A stretch of DNA of 64,000 bases from contig NZ_JAOEAL010000001.1 of the NCBI RefSeq assembly GCF_029835735.1, forward strand, positions 3,100,001-3,164,000. Direction: 5' to 3'. Of the stretch, positions 26,437 to 35,804 are shown in pieces (within the stretch, counting starts at the first letter, position 1; each line of letters starts with the position of its first letter). Both the position numbers and the translations under genes were made by a program. This DNA is from Shewanella sp. GD04112 (GTDB taxonomy: Bacteria; Pseudomonadota; Gammaproteobacteria; Enterobacterales; Shewanellaceae). The notes beneath the pieces were generated by a model. It made no database searches and was not told where the DNA came from. It saw only the letters and a list, made by a program, of their open reading frames with translations.

Positions 26437-28302
26437 TTAACCTTCTACAGGATAATGAACTTTCGCATTCGCTTTCAGTGACTCAATCAGACCACGGTAA
26501 TCCGCTTCGCTGTATTGTGCATTTAAGCGTTGTTTCAGCGCATTGACTAACTCATCGCTAACTGACTCTGCCGCATTCACTTTATCCAGTGCAATCACAG
26601 CGTAGCCATTGGCCAAACCAACAGTGTCAACTACTGGTGCAGCACTCGGCGTTGGCATTTGAAAGGCTTTGCCGACAATGGCTGCGTCAACGTCTTGTGC
26701 GCCACGGCCCAGTTTAGTCTTAGCAGTTAAAGTCACATCAGTCGCACCCGCTTTAACTTGGGTCATCAGCTCTTGCGCTTTAGCACGTGCCGCTTCGTTC
26801 GCTTGATCTTGCTTCAAACGCTCAGCGATATCGGCCTTCACTTCGGCTAATGGCATAGTGCCCGCATCGTGATGTTCCTTCATACGGATAACCACAACAT
26901 GATTTGGCTCAAGTTCAATGACTTCACTGTTTAAGCCTTGGCGTAAAACCGTGTCAGAGAATGCCGCTTTAACTACGTCAGGCTTGTTCAATGCCGCTGG
27001 CACATCATCACGTGAGAACATTGGCGTAGTCTTAATCTCAACGCCCACCACTTTCGCGGTTTCGGCTAAGGTATCAGGCACTTCGTAGCTGGTATCAGCC
27101 AGTTTACTTTGCAAGCTATAGAATTGATCGACCGCTTTTTTCTCTTGCAACTGAGCCACAATCTTCGTTTTGACATCGGCAAATGGCACAGTTGTACCAG
27201 GCTGAACGTCTAACAATTTGATGATGTGGAAACCAAAATCCGTTTTCACGACTGCTGAATGCTGACCTTTTTGCAGTGCAAACAGTGCGGTATCAAAGCT
27301 TGGGTCCATTACTCCGGGTTCAAACCAGTCTAATTTACCGCCCTGCTCCGCACTTAAGGTATCTTCAGAATTGGCTTTGGCTAACTCGGCAAAATCAGCA
27401 CCGTTATCTAACTGCTTAGCTAAATCTTCAGCCTTGGCTTTCGCCGCCGCTTCATCGCTGCCTGGGCCAATCAGAATGTGCGCCGCTAAACGTTTCTCGT
27501 TAGACACATATTGCGTCTTGTGTTCATCGTAGTAAGCCTGAGCTTCTTCATCGGTCACTTTGCTGTCTTTAGCAAAATCAGCCGCGTTTAACTCAACATA
27601 CTCTAAGCTCACCTTCTCAGGGCTCATAAACTGGCCTTGGTTGGTGTCGTAGTAGTTTTTAACTTGCTCGTCTGTCACAGAGGCATTAGCAAGGAATGGC
27701 GCAGAATCCACGACTAAGTAGCGAATGTCGCGAGTTTGACCTTGCAGCTCAGCTAATTGCTTAGCTTCACCTGGTAATACGAATTCAGTGCCCACTAACG
27801 CTGCAGTTAACTGACGACGAGTCATATCGACACGCATCATGCTTCTGAAGGTTTGTGGCTGATAGCCTAACTGACGCAAAATCGCCTGATAACGGTCGTT
27901 ATCGAATTTGCCATCGGTTTGGAAAGCGGGTTCTGATTTAATCGCCGTGATAATTTGTTCGTCAGACACACGTAGCCCCATAGCGGCGGCAGCTTGGTCA
28001 ATCAATTTATCGGCCACTAAACGTTCGAGTACGCTCTGCTTGATGCTTTCTAGGTATCTTTCGTCGGCAGATAACGCAGCAAACATTTCGCCCAGTTGTT
28101 GCTCCATACGAGCGCGTTCGCTCTGATAGGCCTGCTCTAACTCGGCTTTAGTGATTTTGTCACCGTTGACTTCTGCGGCAGGGACGTCCGATTGTGAGCC
28201 TAAATAGCTACTCACGCCTGCAAATGCAAAAGATAAAATCACAAGTACGAGAATGCCTTTAGCAATCACGCCTTGCGAACCGTCGCGGATCTTTTCTAAC
28301 AT
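26437..28302 (-). CDS. ppiD: Peptidyl-prolyl isomerase/periplasmic chaperone PpiD
   Basis: 621 residues. The N-terminus MLEKIRDGSQGVIAKGILVLVILSFAFAGVSSYL is the single membrane anchor of PpiD. It is followed by a SurA-N-like domain (AEVNGDKITKAELEQAYQSER) and a parvulin (PpiC) domain, AAHILIGPG...LAKANSEDTLSAEQGGKLDWFEPGVMDPSFDTALFAL...HIIKLL. It helps nascent proteins leave SecYEG. It follows hupB, as in E. coli (clpP-clpX-lon-hupB-ppiD). Confidence 0.95.
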   Translation of the reverse strand: MLEKIRDGSQGVIAKGILVLVILSFAFAGVSSYLGSQSDVPAAEVNGDKITKAELEQAYQSERARMEQQLGEMFAALSADERYLESIKQSVLERLVADKLIDQAAAAMGLRVSDEQIITAIKSEPAFQTDGKFDNDRYQAILRQLGYQPQTFRSMMRVDMTRRQLTAALVGTEFVLPGEAKQLAELQGQTRDIRYLVVDSAPFLANASVTDEQVKNYYDTNQGQFMSPEKVSLEYVELNAADFAKDSKVTDEEAQAYYDEHKTQYVSNEKRLAAHILIGPGSDEAAAKAKAEDLAKQLDNGADFAELAKANSEDTLSAEQGGKLDWFEPGVMDPSFDTALFALQKGQHSAVVKTDFGFHIIKLLDVQPGTTVPFADVKTKIVAQLQEKKAVDQFYSLQSKLADTSYEVPDTLAETAKVVGVEIKTTPMFSRDDVPAALNKPDVVKAAFSDTVLRQGLNSEVIELEPNHVVVIRMKEHHDAGTMPLAEVKADIAERLKQDQANEAARAKAQELMTQVKAGATDVTLTAKTKLGRGAQDVDAAIVGKAFQMPTPSAAPVVDTVGLANGYAVIALDKVNAAESVSDELVNALKQRLNAQYSEADYRGLIESLKANAKVHYPVEG

Positions 28303-28333
28303 CAGATTTCTCGCTCGTTGCGATTAACAAAAT

Positions 28334-28364
28334 AAAAAGGCGCATCAATTTGAGATGCGCCTTT
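28334..28364 (-). terminator. Hairpin upstream of ppiD (second terminator after hupB)
   Basis: AAAAGGCGCATC / GATGCGCCTTTC stem with an AATTTGA loop, followed on the minus strand by TTTTTATT. It lies between the first hupB terminator and ppiD, implying that ppiD has its own promoter close to its start or relies on leakage. Confidence 0.75.
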
Positions 28365-28467
28365 CTGTAATTTATGGGGATTATTCAGACGCTACCACTG
28401 GTAAGTGCTAAAACCCCGAGTAATGGTAGAAATTGTGCTTCAAAATCCATTACTTTCAATTCGTAAA

Positions 28468-28489
28468 AAGCACTGTTTAAACAGTGCTT
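28468..28489 (-). terminator. Terminator of hupB
   Basis: AAGCACTGTTTAAACAGTGCTT is a 22-base perfect palindrome with TTTTTACG following on the minus strand, 39 bases past the hupB stop. Confidence 0.75.
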
Positions 28490-28528
28490 ATCATTACGAA
28501 CGCCTTACAAAGGCTACGATATCAAAAA

Positions 28529-28801
28529 TTAATTGACAGCGTCTTTCAGAGCTTTACCAGCTTTGAATGCTGGAATTTTTGCTGCTGCGATTTTGATTTC
28601 TTGACCCGTTTGTGGGTTGCGACCAGTACGCTCAGCACGTTCACGCACTTCAAAAGTACCAAAACCAACAAGAGAAATTTTATCGCCTTCTTTCAGACCT
28701 TCGGTCACAGCAGCGATAAAAGAATCCAGTGCACGGCCAGCAGCGGCTTTAGAAATGTCAGCACCAGAAGCGATTTTCTCGATTAGTTCAGATTTGTTCA
28801 T
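28529..28801 (-). CDS. hupB: DNA-binding protein HU-beta
   Basis: 90 residues from ATG 28801, preceded by AGGGG. MNKSELIEKIASGADISKAAAGRALDSFI is the HU dimerisation arm, and GFGTFEVRERAERTGRNPQTGQEIKI is the HU/IHF DNA-binding signature with the Pro at the beta-arm tip. The open frame extends 13 codons upstream, but HU never carries that extension. HU bends and compacts DNA. The gene lies between lon and ppiD, in conserved order. Confidence 0.97.
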   Translation of the reverse strand: MNKSELIEKIASGADISKAAAGRALDSFIAAVTEGLKEGDKISLVGFGTFEVRERAERTGRNPQTGQEIKIAAAKIPAFKAGKALKDAVN

Positions 28802-29060
28802 GTCATCCCCTTGAATGTAATTTTTTTGCGCCGCAACCAAATCCGTCTCTAGAGCGGTCTGCGGAGGCTTTTATAACAAGCTTGAATTCAAAGTTCAAGC
28901 TGAGTTCGAAAACCAAAGAAATAAAACTGGATACAGCTCAAAGCCAGTTGCGCCAAGGGCTTGGAGCAACCGACTCTCCACAGACCTAGGCTACCACAGG
29001 TCTGCGCTTTGTTAAGCCCCTTTTTTCATTTTTTTTAGCGTGATAGCGCATTTTCTTGCG

Positions 29061-31418
29061 TTATGCCAAGTTTTTAACCACTTCGAAGCCTTCAACCGGT
29101 CTTTCCAGCGCCAGTTTTAACACTTCGTCGACCCAACGCACGGGACGAATTTCCAAATCGGCAATCACATTGGCAGGAATTTCTTCCAGATCACGCTCGT
29201 TTTCTTTTGGAATAAGTACCAATTTAATGCCACCACGGTGTGCCGCAAGCAGTTTTTCTTTTAAACCACCAATAGGTAACACTTCTCCGCGTAAGGTAAT
29301 TTCACCCGTCATAGCCACATCGGCGCGCACAGGGTTACCCGTTAAGCTAGACACTAATGCAGTACACATTGCCGCGCCCGCAGATGGACCATCTTTTGGC
29401 GTCGCCCCTTCTGGCACGTGAACATGGATATCACGCTTCTCATAAAAGTCGCCGTTGATACCTAATTGTTCCGCACGGGCACGTACGACCGTCATTGCCG
29501 CTTGAATCGACTCTTGCATCACATCGCCAAGTGAGCCTGTATAGGTCAACTTGCCTTTGCCTGGCACTGAGGTCGCTTCAATGGTGAGCAGATCGCCACC
29601 CACTTCGGTCCACGCCAAACCTGTGACTTGACCGATTTGGTTGTTCGACTCCGCCTTACCATAGTCAAAACGTTGCACACCGAGGAAAGACTTGAGATTG
29701 TCCGCGGTCACAGTGACTGACTTGATGGATTTATCCAGCAGGATCATTTTCACGACCTTGCGGCAGATCTTCGACAATTCACGCTCTAGTGCACGCACAC
29801 CAGCTTCACGGGTGTAGTAGCGGATGATGCCGACTATTGCACTGTCTTCGATATGAATTTCGTTCGCTTTAAGACCGTTACGCTCGATTTGCTTAGTCAA
29901 TAAATGCTGCTTAGCAATATTGAGCTTCTCATCTTCGGTGTAACCCGACAGGCGAATGACTTCCATACGGTCCAGAAGCGGGCCTGGAATATTCATCGAG
30001 TTCGAAGTCGCCACGAACATCACATCGGATAAGTCGTAGTCGACTTCAAGGTAATGGTCGTTAAAGGTCGCGTTTTGTTCAGGATCAAGCACCTCTAACA
30101 GTGCTGACGCTGGGTCGCCACGCATATCCGAGCTCATTTTGTCGATTTCATCGAGCAGGAATAAGGGGTTTTTCACGCCCACTTTCGCCATCTTCTGAAT
30201 AACTTTACCCGGCATTGAGCCAATGTAAGTACGGCGATGACCACGGATTTCCGCTTCATCACGCACGCCGCCTAAGGCAACACGCACATACTTACGACCG
30301 GTTGCTTTCGCAATCGATTGACCTAATGAGGTTTTACCTACCCCTGGTGGGCCTACCAAGCACAGGATAGGCCCTTTAAGTTGACGCACACGGCTCTGCA
30401 CTGCCAAGTATTCCAGAATACGGTCTTTGACCTTTTCCAGACCATAGTGGTCGGTATCCAGTACTTCTTGAGCTTTGGCTAAATCGCGTTTGATTTTAGA
30501 ACGTTGGCTCCAAGGCACTGAGGTCATCCAATCCACGTAGCTGCGAACCACTGTCGCTTCGGCAGACATAGGTGACATCATGCGTAATTTATTGAGCTCA
30601 GCGACGGCCTTCTCTTTGGCATCACTTGGCATGTTGGCTTCTTCAATCTTACGATTTAAGACTTCAAACTCGTCGTGGCCTTCGTCTAAGTCACCCAATT
30701 CTTTTTGGATGGCTTTCATCTGCTCGTTCAGATAATACTCACGCTGGCTCTTTTCCATCTGTTTTTTAACGCGGGTACGGATACGTTTCTCGACCTGTAG
30801 CAGGTCAATTTCCGACTCCATCATCGCCATTAAATATTCCAGACGCTCACCGACGTTAGTCATCTCCAGCACGGACTGTTTGTCCTCAAGCTTGAGTGGC
30901 ATGTGGGCCGCCATAGTATCGGCAAGGCGCGCCGCTTCATCGATGCCCGAGAGCGAGGTTAAGACTTCAGGCGGGATCTTCTTGTTGAGCTTGATATAGC
31001 CTTCAAACTGGCCAATCGCGCTGCGAACCAAGACTTCCTCTTCTTTATCTTCTAAAGGCTCAGACTCAAGATATTCCGCCTTAGCCACAAAGAAATCCGC
31101 TTCTTGGGTATAACGGGTAATACGGGCGCGGCGACCACCTTCGACCAGTACTTTTACCGTACCGTCAGGCAGTTTAAGCAGTTGCAGAATAGACGCCACT
31201 GTACCGACTTCAAAGATATCCTCTTTGGTCGGCTCGTCTAACTCAGCGTCACGCTGAGCGACTAAAATAATTTGCTTATCTTGGGCCATTGCCGTTTCGA
31301 GACAACGAATCGATTTTTCTCGGCCAACGAACAACGGAATTACCATATGGGGATAGACCACCACATCTCTCAGTGGTAGCACGGGGAGTTCGATATGCGC
31401 TTCACGCTCTAAGGTCAT
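29061..31418 (-). CDS. lon: ATP-dependent protease La (Lon)
   Basis: 785 residues, matching E. coli Lon (784). The substrate-binding LON-N domain (ELPVLPLRDVVVYPHMVIPLFVGREKSI) comes first, then a coiled coil, AAA+ Walker A (GPPGVGKTS), Walker B (LFLLDEIDKM) and the C-terminal protease with the catalytic Ser in PKDGPSAGAAMC and Lys in GLKEKLLAAHRGG. It degrades misfolded and short-lived regulators such as SulA. A sigma32-type promoter lies upstream. Confidence 0.98.
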   Translation of the reverse strand: MTLEREAHIELPVLPLRDVVVYPHMVIPLFVGREKSIRCLETAMAQDKQIILVAQRDAELDEPTKEDIFEVGTVASILQLLKLPDGTVKVLVEGGRRARITRYTQEADFFVAKAEYLESEPLEDKEEEVLVRSAIGQFEGYIKLNKKIPPEVLTSLSGIDEAARLADTMAAHMPLKLEDKQSVLEMTNVGERLEYLMAMMESEIDLLQVEKRIRTRVKKQMEKSQREYYLNEQMKAIQKELGDLDEGHDEFEVLNRKIEEANMPSDAKEKAVAELNKLRMMSPMSAEATVVRSYVDWMTSVPWSQRSKIKRDLAKAQEVLDTDHYGLEKVKDRILEYLAVQSRVRQLKGPILCLVGPPGVGKTSLGQSIAKATGRKYVRVALGGVRDEAEIRGHRRTYIGSMPGKVIQKMAKVGVKNPLFLLDEIDKMSSDMRGDPASALLEVLDPEQNATFNDHYLEVDYDLSDVMFVATSNSMNIPGPLLDRMEVIRLSGYTEDEKLNIAKQHLLTKQIERNGLKANEIHIEDSAIVGIIRYYTREAGVRALERELSKICRKVVKMILLDKSIKSVTVTADNLKSFLGVQRFDYGKAESNNQIGQVTGLAWTEVGGDLLTIEATSVPGKGKLTYTGSLGDVMQESIQAAMTVVRARAEQLGINGDFYEKRDIHVHVPEGATPKDGPSAGAAMCTALVSSLTGNPVRADVAMTGEITLRGEVLPIGGLKEKLLAAHRGGIKLVLIPKENERDLEEIPANVIADLEIRPVRWVDEVLKLALERPVEGFEVVKNLA

Positions 31419-31458
31419 AGTTCGATTCCGTTTAGATGAAAGGGATTAGTTAAGGAGT

Positions 31459-31485
31459 ATATTGGGGCGCTTTAGTGGGTTTCAA
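31459..31485 (-). promoter_or_regulatory. Candidate sigma32 (heat-shock) promoter of lon
   Basis: On the minus strand TTGAAA, a 12-base spacer and CCCCAATAT resemble the sigma32 elements (CTTGAAA and CCCCATNT). Transcription would begin about 30 bases before the lon start. lon is a sigma32 target in E. coli. The match is by eye only. Confidence 0.6.
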
Positions 31486-31494
31486 TGGGCAAAA

Positions 31495-31522
31495 TAAAAA
31501 AAGGAGCCCGATGGACTCCTTG
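31495..31522 (-). terminator. Terminator of clpX
   Basis: On the minus strand GGAGTCC-ATC-GGGCTCC forms a 7-base-pair stem followed by TTTTTTTATTTT, about 30 bases after the clpX stop. It separates clpPX from lon. Confidence 0.8.
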
Positions 31523-31550
31523 ATTTTCAGATTATTAGCAATCAGTACAA

Positions 31551-32831
31551 TTATTGCTCGCCAGAGGCAGCTTGCGCTTCGTTGCGCTCGTAAATCAGGA
31601 TTGGTGCAGATTCACCATTCACCACAGATTCATCGACAACCGCCTTCACCACGCCCTCAATCGAAGGAATATCGTACATAGTATCGAGTAAGATACCTTC
31701 AACGATTGAACGTAGACCACGGGCACCGGTTTTGCGTGACATGGCTTTATGTGCAATCGCTTTGAGCGCATCTTCGCGGAACTCTAGCTCAACCCCTTCC
31801 ATCTCAAACAGCGCGTTGTATTGTTTTGTCAGCGCGTTTTTAGGCTCAGAAAGAATTTGCACTAGTGCCTCTTCGTCCAGCTCCGTCAGCGTCGCAACAA
31901 CGGGTAGACGGCCGATAAACTCAGGGATCAAGCCATATTTGACTAAGTCCTCGGGTTCGACTTGAGATAAGGTTTGCGAAATTGTTGCCTTATCTTTCTC
32001 ACCCTTGACCTGCGCACCGAAACCGATACCTGAACCGACATGAGCACGCTGTTCAATCACTTTTTCAAGGCCAGCAAAAGCACCACCACAGATAAACAGG
32101 ATCTTAGAGGTATCTACCTGTAAGAACTCTTGCTGTGGATGCTTACGGCCACCTTGAGGCGGAACCGCGGCAACCGTACCTTCGATAAGTTTCAACAGCG
32201 CTTGCTGCACGCCTTCACCCGATACGTCACGGGTAATTGATGGGTTATCCGATTTACGGCTGATCTTGTCGATTTCGTCGATATAGACGATACCGCGCTG
32301 TGCTTTTTCAACATCGTAATCGCACTTTTGCAGCAGCTTTTGAATGATGTTTTCAACGTCTTCACCCACATAACCCGCTTCGGTTAAGGTGGTGGCGTCA
32401 GCCATAGTAAATGGGACATTCAATGAGCGCGCCAGCGTTTCAGCCAGCAGTGTCTTACCACTGCCCGTTGGACCAATCAGCAGAATGTTACTCTTGCCTA
32501 ATTCCACGCCATCTTTAGGAGAAGAATTTCTCAGGCGCTTATAGTGATTGTATACAGCAACAGACAGCACTTTCTTGGCTCTGTCCTGACCAATCACATA
32601 ATCGTCTAAATGCGCACGCAACTCATGTGGCGTTGGCAATTTATCATTATCACGCTTAGGGGAGATTTCTTTAATCTCTTCACGAATGATGTCGTTGCAT
32701 AATTCAACACATTCGTCGCATACGTATACTGATGGGCCTGCAATCAGTTTTCTGACTTCATGCTGGCTCTTACCGCAAAAAGAGCAGTACAGCAATTTAC
32801 CGCTGTCACCATTATTTTTGTTGTCGCCCAT
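31551..32831 (-). CDS. clpX: ATP-dependent Clp protease ATPase subunit ClpX
   Basis: 426 residues. The N-terminal C4 zinc-binding domain (YCSFCGKSQHEV...YVCDECVELC) is followed by AAA+ Walker A (GPTGSGKTLLA), Walker B (GIVYIDEIDKI) and sensor 2 (TGARGLRSIVE). The ClpP-docking IGF loop reads IGFGAQ. It unfolds tagged substrates and feeds them to ClpP. It lies 99 bases after clpP and is probably co-transcribed. Confidence 0.98.
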   Translation of the reverse strand: MGDNKNNGDSGKLLYCSFCGKSQHEVRKLIAGPSVYVCDECVELCNDIIREEIKEISPKRDNDKLPTPHELRAHLDDYVIGQDRAKKVLSVAVYNHYKRLRNSSPKDGVELGKSNILLIGPTGSGKTLLAETLARSLNVPFTMADATTLTEAGYVGEDVENIIQKLLQKCDYDVEKAQRGIVYIDEIDKISRKSDNPSITRDVSGEGVQQALLKLIEGTVAAVPPQGGRKHPQQEFLQVDTSKILFICGGAFAGLEKVIEQRAHVGSGIGFGAQVKGEKDKATISQTLSQVEPEDLVKYGLIPEFIGRLPVVATLTELDEEALVQILSEPKNALTKQYNALFEMEGVELEFREDALKAIAHKAMSRKTGARGLRSIVEGILLDTMYDIPSIEGVVKAVVDESVVNGESAPILIYERNEAQAASGEQ

Positions 32832-32930
32832 TAATTACCTCATTTGCAGTCTGCTCTACTGCTTGTCTTAAACTTGCTAACCCTTTACTGGGCTTTGCTT
32901 AATAGAGCATAGCCCAGTCAAAAGTAAAAA

Positions 32931-33539
32931 TCAGCCGCGTTTAGTCATCACTGCGTCAACTAAACCATATTCAACAGCTTGAGTCGCACTCATGAAGTTG
33001 TCGCGATCGGTATCACGTTCAATCACTTCGAGTGGCTGGCCAGTGTGCTCTGACAACATCAAGTTCAGTTTATGCTTGATGCCTAAGATCTCTTGGGCAT
33101 GAATAGCGATATCAGAAGCCTGACCTTGGAATCCCCCCAGTGGTTGGTGGATCATCACGCGAGAGTTAGGTAAGCAGAAACGCTTGCCCTTTTCACCACC
33201 GGCTAATAAAAACGCGCCCATGCTGGCCGCTTGACCAATACACACAGTGCTGACGTTCGGCTTAATAAACTGCATGGTATCGTAAATCGCCATACCCGCA
33301 GTGACTGAGCCACCGGGTGAGTTGATATATAAGAAGATATCTTTATCTGGGCTTTCTGACTCGAGGAATAGCAACTGCGCCACAATCAGATTCGCCATAT
33401 GCTCTTCAACTTGACCCACTAAAAAGATAATCCGCTCTTTTAACAGACGAGAATAAATATCGAATGAGCGTTCACCCTTAGCCGTCTGTTCGATCACCAT
33501 AGGCACTAAAGCACTTTGTATGTCTGACGCATTATGCAT
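32931..33539 (-). CDS. clpP: ATP-dependent Clp protease proteolytic subunit ClpP
   Basis: 202 residues. The catalytic Ser is in GQAASMGAFLLAGG and His in RVMIHQPLGGFQGQ; the Asp follows in the ERDTDRDNFMSA region. A tetradecameric serine protease, partner of ClpX. It lies downstream of tig, from which a strong terminator separates it. Confidence 0.98.
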   Translation of the reverse strand: MHNASDIQSALVPMVIEQTAKGERSFDIYSRLLKERIIFLVGQVEEHMANLIVAQLLFLESESPDKDIFLYINSPGGSVTAGMAIYDTMQFIKPNVSTVCIGQAASMGAFLLAGGEKGKRFCLPNSRVMIHQPLGGFQGQASDIAIHAQEILGIKHKLNLMLSEHTGQPLEVIERDTDRDNFMSATQAVEYGLVDAVMTKRG

Positions 33540-33558
33540 TATTCGTTTCCCTAAATAA

Positions 33559-33594
33559 AAATGGCTCGCATGAGGAGCCTCATACGAGCCATTA
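33559..33594 (-). terminator. Terminator of tig
   Basis: ATGGCTCGCATGAGG and CTCATACGAGCCAT pair over about 14 bases (one mismatch, AGC loop), followed on the minus strand by TTTTTATTTAG. It lies 34 bases after the tig stop and directly upstream of clpP. Confidence 0.85.
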
Positions 33595-33628
33595 TAAATG
33601 GCGAACTGCCAATCAAGTCAAGCTTAGC

Positions 33629-34933
33629 TTATGCGCGACCTGTAGCCTTGTTCATAAATTCTTCAAAAGCGACTTCTTTTTCGGTCACTTTGGCAGATTT
33701 CAGCAGTGCTTCAACAGCTTGCTCTTCAAGCGCAACGTTGCGCATGTTTTGCATCAGCTCTTTGTTGCTGTTGTAGTACGCAACAACTTCACTTGGATCT
33801 TCGTAAGCAGAAGCCATAGAAGCGATTAACGCTTGTACACGCTCATCTTCCGCTTTCAGCTCGTTAGTCTTGATAACTTCGCCTAATAACAGACCGATTT
33901 TCACGCGACGAGCCGCTTGCTCTGTGAATAATTCAGCTGGCAGTTCTGGCATGTTAGCCGTTTGACCGCCGAAACGTTGCATCGCTTGTTGACGCAGTAC
34001 GTTAACTTCGCCATCGATCAGTGCTTTTGGCAGTTCGATGTCGTTGTTGGCTAATAAACCAGTGATCACTTGCTCTTTCACGTTTGCTTTTAACGCTTGC
34101 TCAAGTTCACGGTTCATGTTTTTACGGATTTCAGTTTTCAGAGCTTCTAAGCCGCCTTCGCTGATTCCGAATAATGCTGCAAACTCATCGTTTACTTCTG
34201 GTAAGTTAGCAGCTAACACTTCAGTTAAAGTGATAGCAAACTTAGCTGCTTTACCTTTTAAGTTTTCAGCGTGATATTCTTCTGGGAAAGTCACGTCGAT
34301 AACGAATTCTTCACCCGCTTTGTGACCTAAGATACCCGCTTCGAAACCTGGGATCATACGGCCGCTGCCTAATTGCAGTTCGAAATCATCAGCTTTACCG
34401 CCTTCGAATTCAACACCGTCAACTGAACCAACAAAGTTCATTTTCACTTTGTCGCCGTCAGCCGCTTCACGCTCAACAGCGGCGAAAGTCGCGTGTTGCT
34501 TACGTAAGGTTTCGATCATGCTGTCTACGTCAGCATCGGTTACAGACGCTTTTGGTTGTTCTACTTCGATTGCATCTAAACCTTTCAGCTCAACTTCTGG
34601 GTAGATTTCGAAAGTCGCTACGAATTCGAATTTTTCACCGTCAGTCGCACCAGGTACGAAAGTGGGTGCGCCAGCTGGGTTTAATTTCTCAGCGATGATC
34701 GCTTCGATAAAGTTACGTTGCATCACTTCACCAGTGATGTCTTGACGAATAGCGGCGCCATAACGTTTGTTGATTACAGTAACAGGCACTTTGCCAGGAC
34801 GGAAACCTGGGATACGAGCACGCTTAGCTTCACGTTGTAAACTGTCTTTAACCAGTTTTTCAATTTGTTCAGCAGGAACAGAAATGGTCAGGCGACGCTC
34901 TAGGCCTTGGGTTGCTTCAACAGAAACTTGCAT
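33629..34933 (-). CDS. tig: Trigger factor (ribosome-associated chaperone)
   Basis: 434 residues from ATG 34933 (MQVSVEATQGLERRLTISVPAEQI, with GAGGT upstream). An in-frame 17-codon extension is not part of the family. The ribosome-binding signature GFRPGKVP is at residues about 44-51, followed by the FKBP-type isomerase domain (DGDKVKMNFVGSVDGVEFEGGKADDFELQLGSGRMIPGFE) and the helical C-terminal arms. It greets nascent chains at the exit tunnel. It is the first gene of tig-clpP-clpX-lon order. Confidence 0.97.
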   Translation of the reverse strand: MQVSVEATQGLERRLTISVPAEQIEKLVKDSLQREAKRARIPGFRPGKVPVTVINKRYGAAIRQDITGEVMQRNFIEAIIAEKLNPAGAPTFVPGATDGEKFEFVATFEIYPEVELKGLDAIEVEQPKASVTDADVDSMIETLRKQHATFAAVEREAADGDKVKMNFVGSVDGVEFEGGKADDFELQLGSGRMIPGFEAGILGHKAGEEFVIDVTFPEEYHAENLKGKAAKFAITLTEVLAANLPEVNDEFAALFGISEGGLEALKTEIRKNMNRELEQALKANVKEQVITGLLANNDIELPKALIDGEVNVLRQQAMQRFGGQTANMPELPAELFTEQAARRVKIGLLLGEVIKTNELKAEDERVQALIASMASAYEDPSEVVAYYNSNKELMQNMRNVALEEQAVEALLKSAKVTEKEVAFEEFMNKATGRA

Positions 34934-35141
34934 TGTTTTACCTCGAAATTTGTCTAACGTCCTTTGTAATAGTCGAGTCATCAACTATTCAGGTATTCGT
35001 TTCTTGATCATTAAATTTGACTACAATGCCCACCACTATTGGCTTTCGGCACAGGTCGCTGTTAGTTGATATCTATCAAGACGCGACATTATAGCCACCG
35101 TTTTGTGCAGAGTCGAGCCTCTACGGCCGAATCTAGGGTAT

Positions 35142-35172
35142 AAAAAAAGCGACCAGAGGTCGCTTTTTTTAT
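35142..35172 (-). terminator. Terminator of the tRNA operon
   Basis: AAAAAAAGCGACC / GGTCGCTTTTTTT stem with an AGA loop, 24 bases beyond the 3' end of tRNA-His on the minus strand. Confidence 0.9.
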
Positions 35173-35195
35173 TTTGTACTCAAAGTACTTAAAAA

Positions 35196-35272
35196 TGGGG
35201 TGACTGATGGGGCTCGAACCCACGACAACCGGAATCACAATCCGGGACTCTACCAACTGAGCTACAATCACC
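35196..35272 (-). tRNA. tRNA-His (anticodon GTG)
   Basis: Full cloverleaf on the minus strand. The acceptor GTGATTG pairs with CAGTCAC, the D-arm contains AGCTCAGTTGGTAGAG, the anticodon loop is TTGTGAT with GTG, and the T-arm carries GGTTCGAGCC. CCA is encoded. An extra G precedes position 1 and faces discriminator C, the G(-1):C73 identity element unique to tRNA-His. Confidence 0.97.
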
Positions 35273-35280
35273 ACTGAAAC

Positions 35281-35357
35281 TGGCACGCCCGGCAGGATTC
35301 GAACCTGCGACCATCCGCTTAGAAGGCGGATGCTCTATCCAACTGAGCTACGGGCGC
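35281..35357 (-). tRNA. tRNA-Arg (anticodon TCT)
   Basis: Cloverleaf on the minus strand with acceptor GCGCCCG/CGGGCGT, D-arm AGCTCAGTTGGATAGAGC, anticodon loop CTTCTAA (TCT, reading AGA/AGG), T-arm AGGTTCGAATCCT and encoded CCA. It lies 8 bases upstream of tRNA-His in the same transcript. Confidence 0.97.
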
Positions 35358-35466
35358 ATGGTTTACAGACTCTGCTGTATCCTAACCTACGTGGGATAAC
35401 TGACTTAGGTTATCCGCTATTACCCGCTCAAATTAACTGAATAATCATGAGCCAATAATATTAAAG

Positions 35467-35543
<77 letters not shown>

Positions 35544-35804
35544 AGAATCATTGTTTTCAGAGCAAATGAGCACATCTGCTTGAGAACGGAGCGCATCTTA
35601 GCCCCTCACTTTGCACCCGTCAACGATTTTTTTAAGCATTCAAACTAGATGCTGAATTATCAGGCGAATACGCCTGTTTTTATCCATTTTGCCGCGGCTT
35701 TCACCATGACACACCCGCAACGCCCTGTTAAAATAGCCGCGATTGCCACTCTCTGTGTTAACGACAGTTTTCACCATCGCCCATATAAAGGATATCCTAC
35801 ACCC

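Noticed and set aside
35358..35466. Possible tRNA-Leu between tRNA-Pro and tRNA-Arg, expected from the E. coli argX-hisR-leuT-proM order
   Set aside because: The 109 bases contain no T-arm sequence (GGTTCGA) and no cloverleaf.
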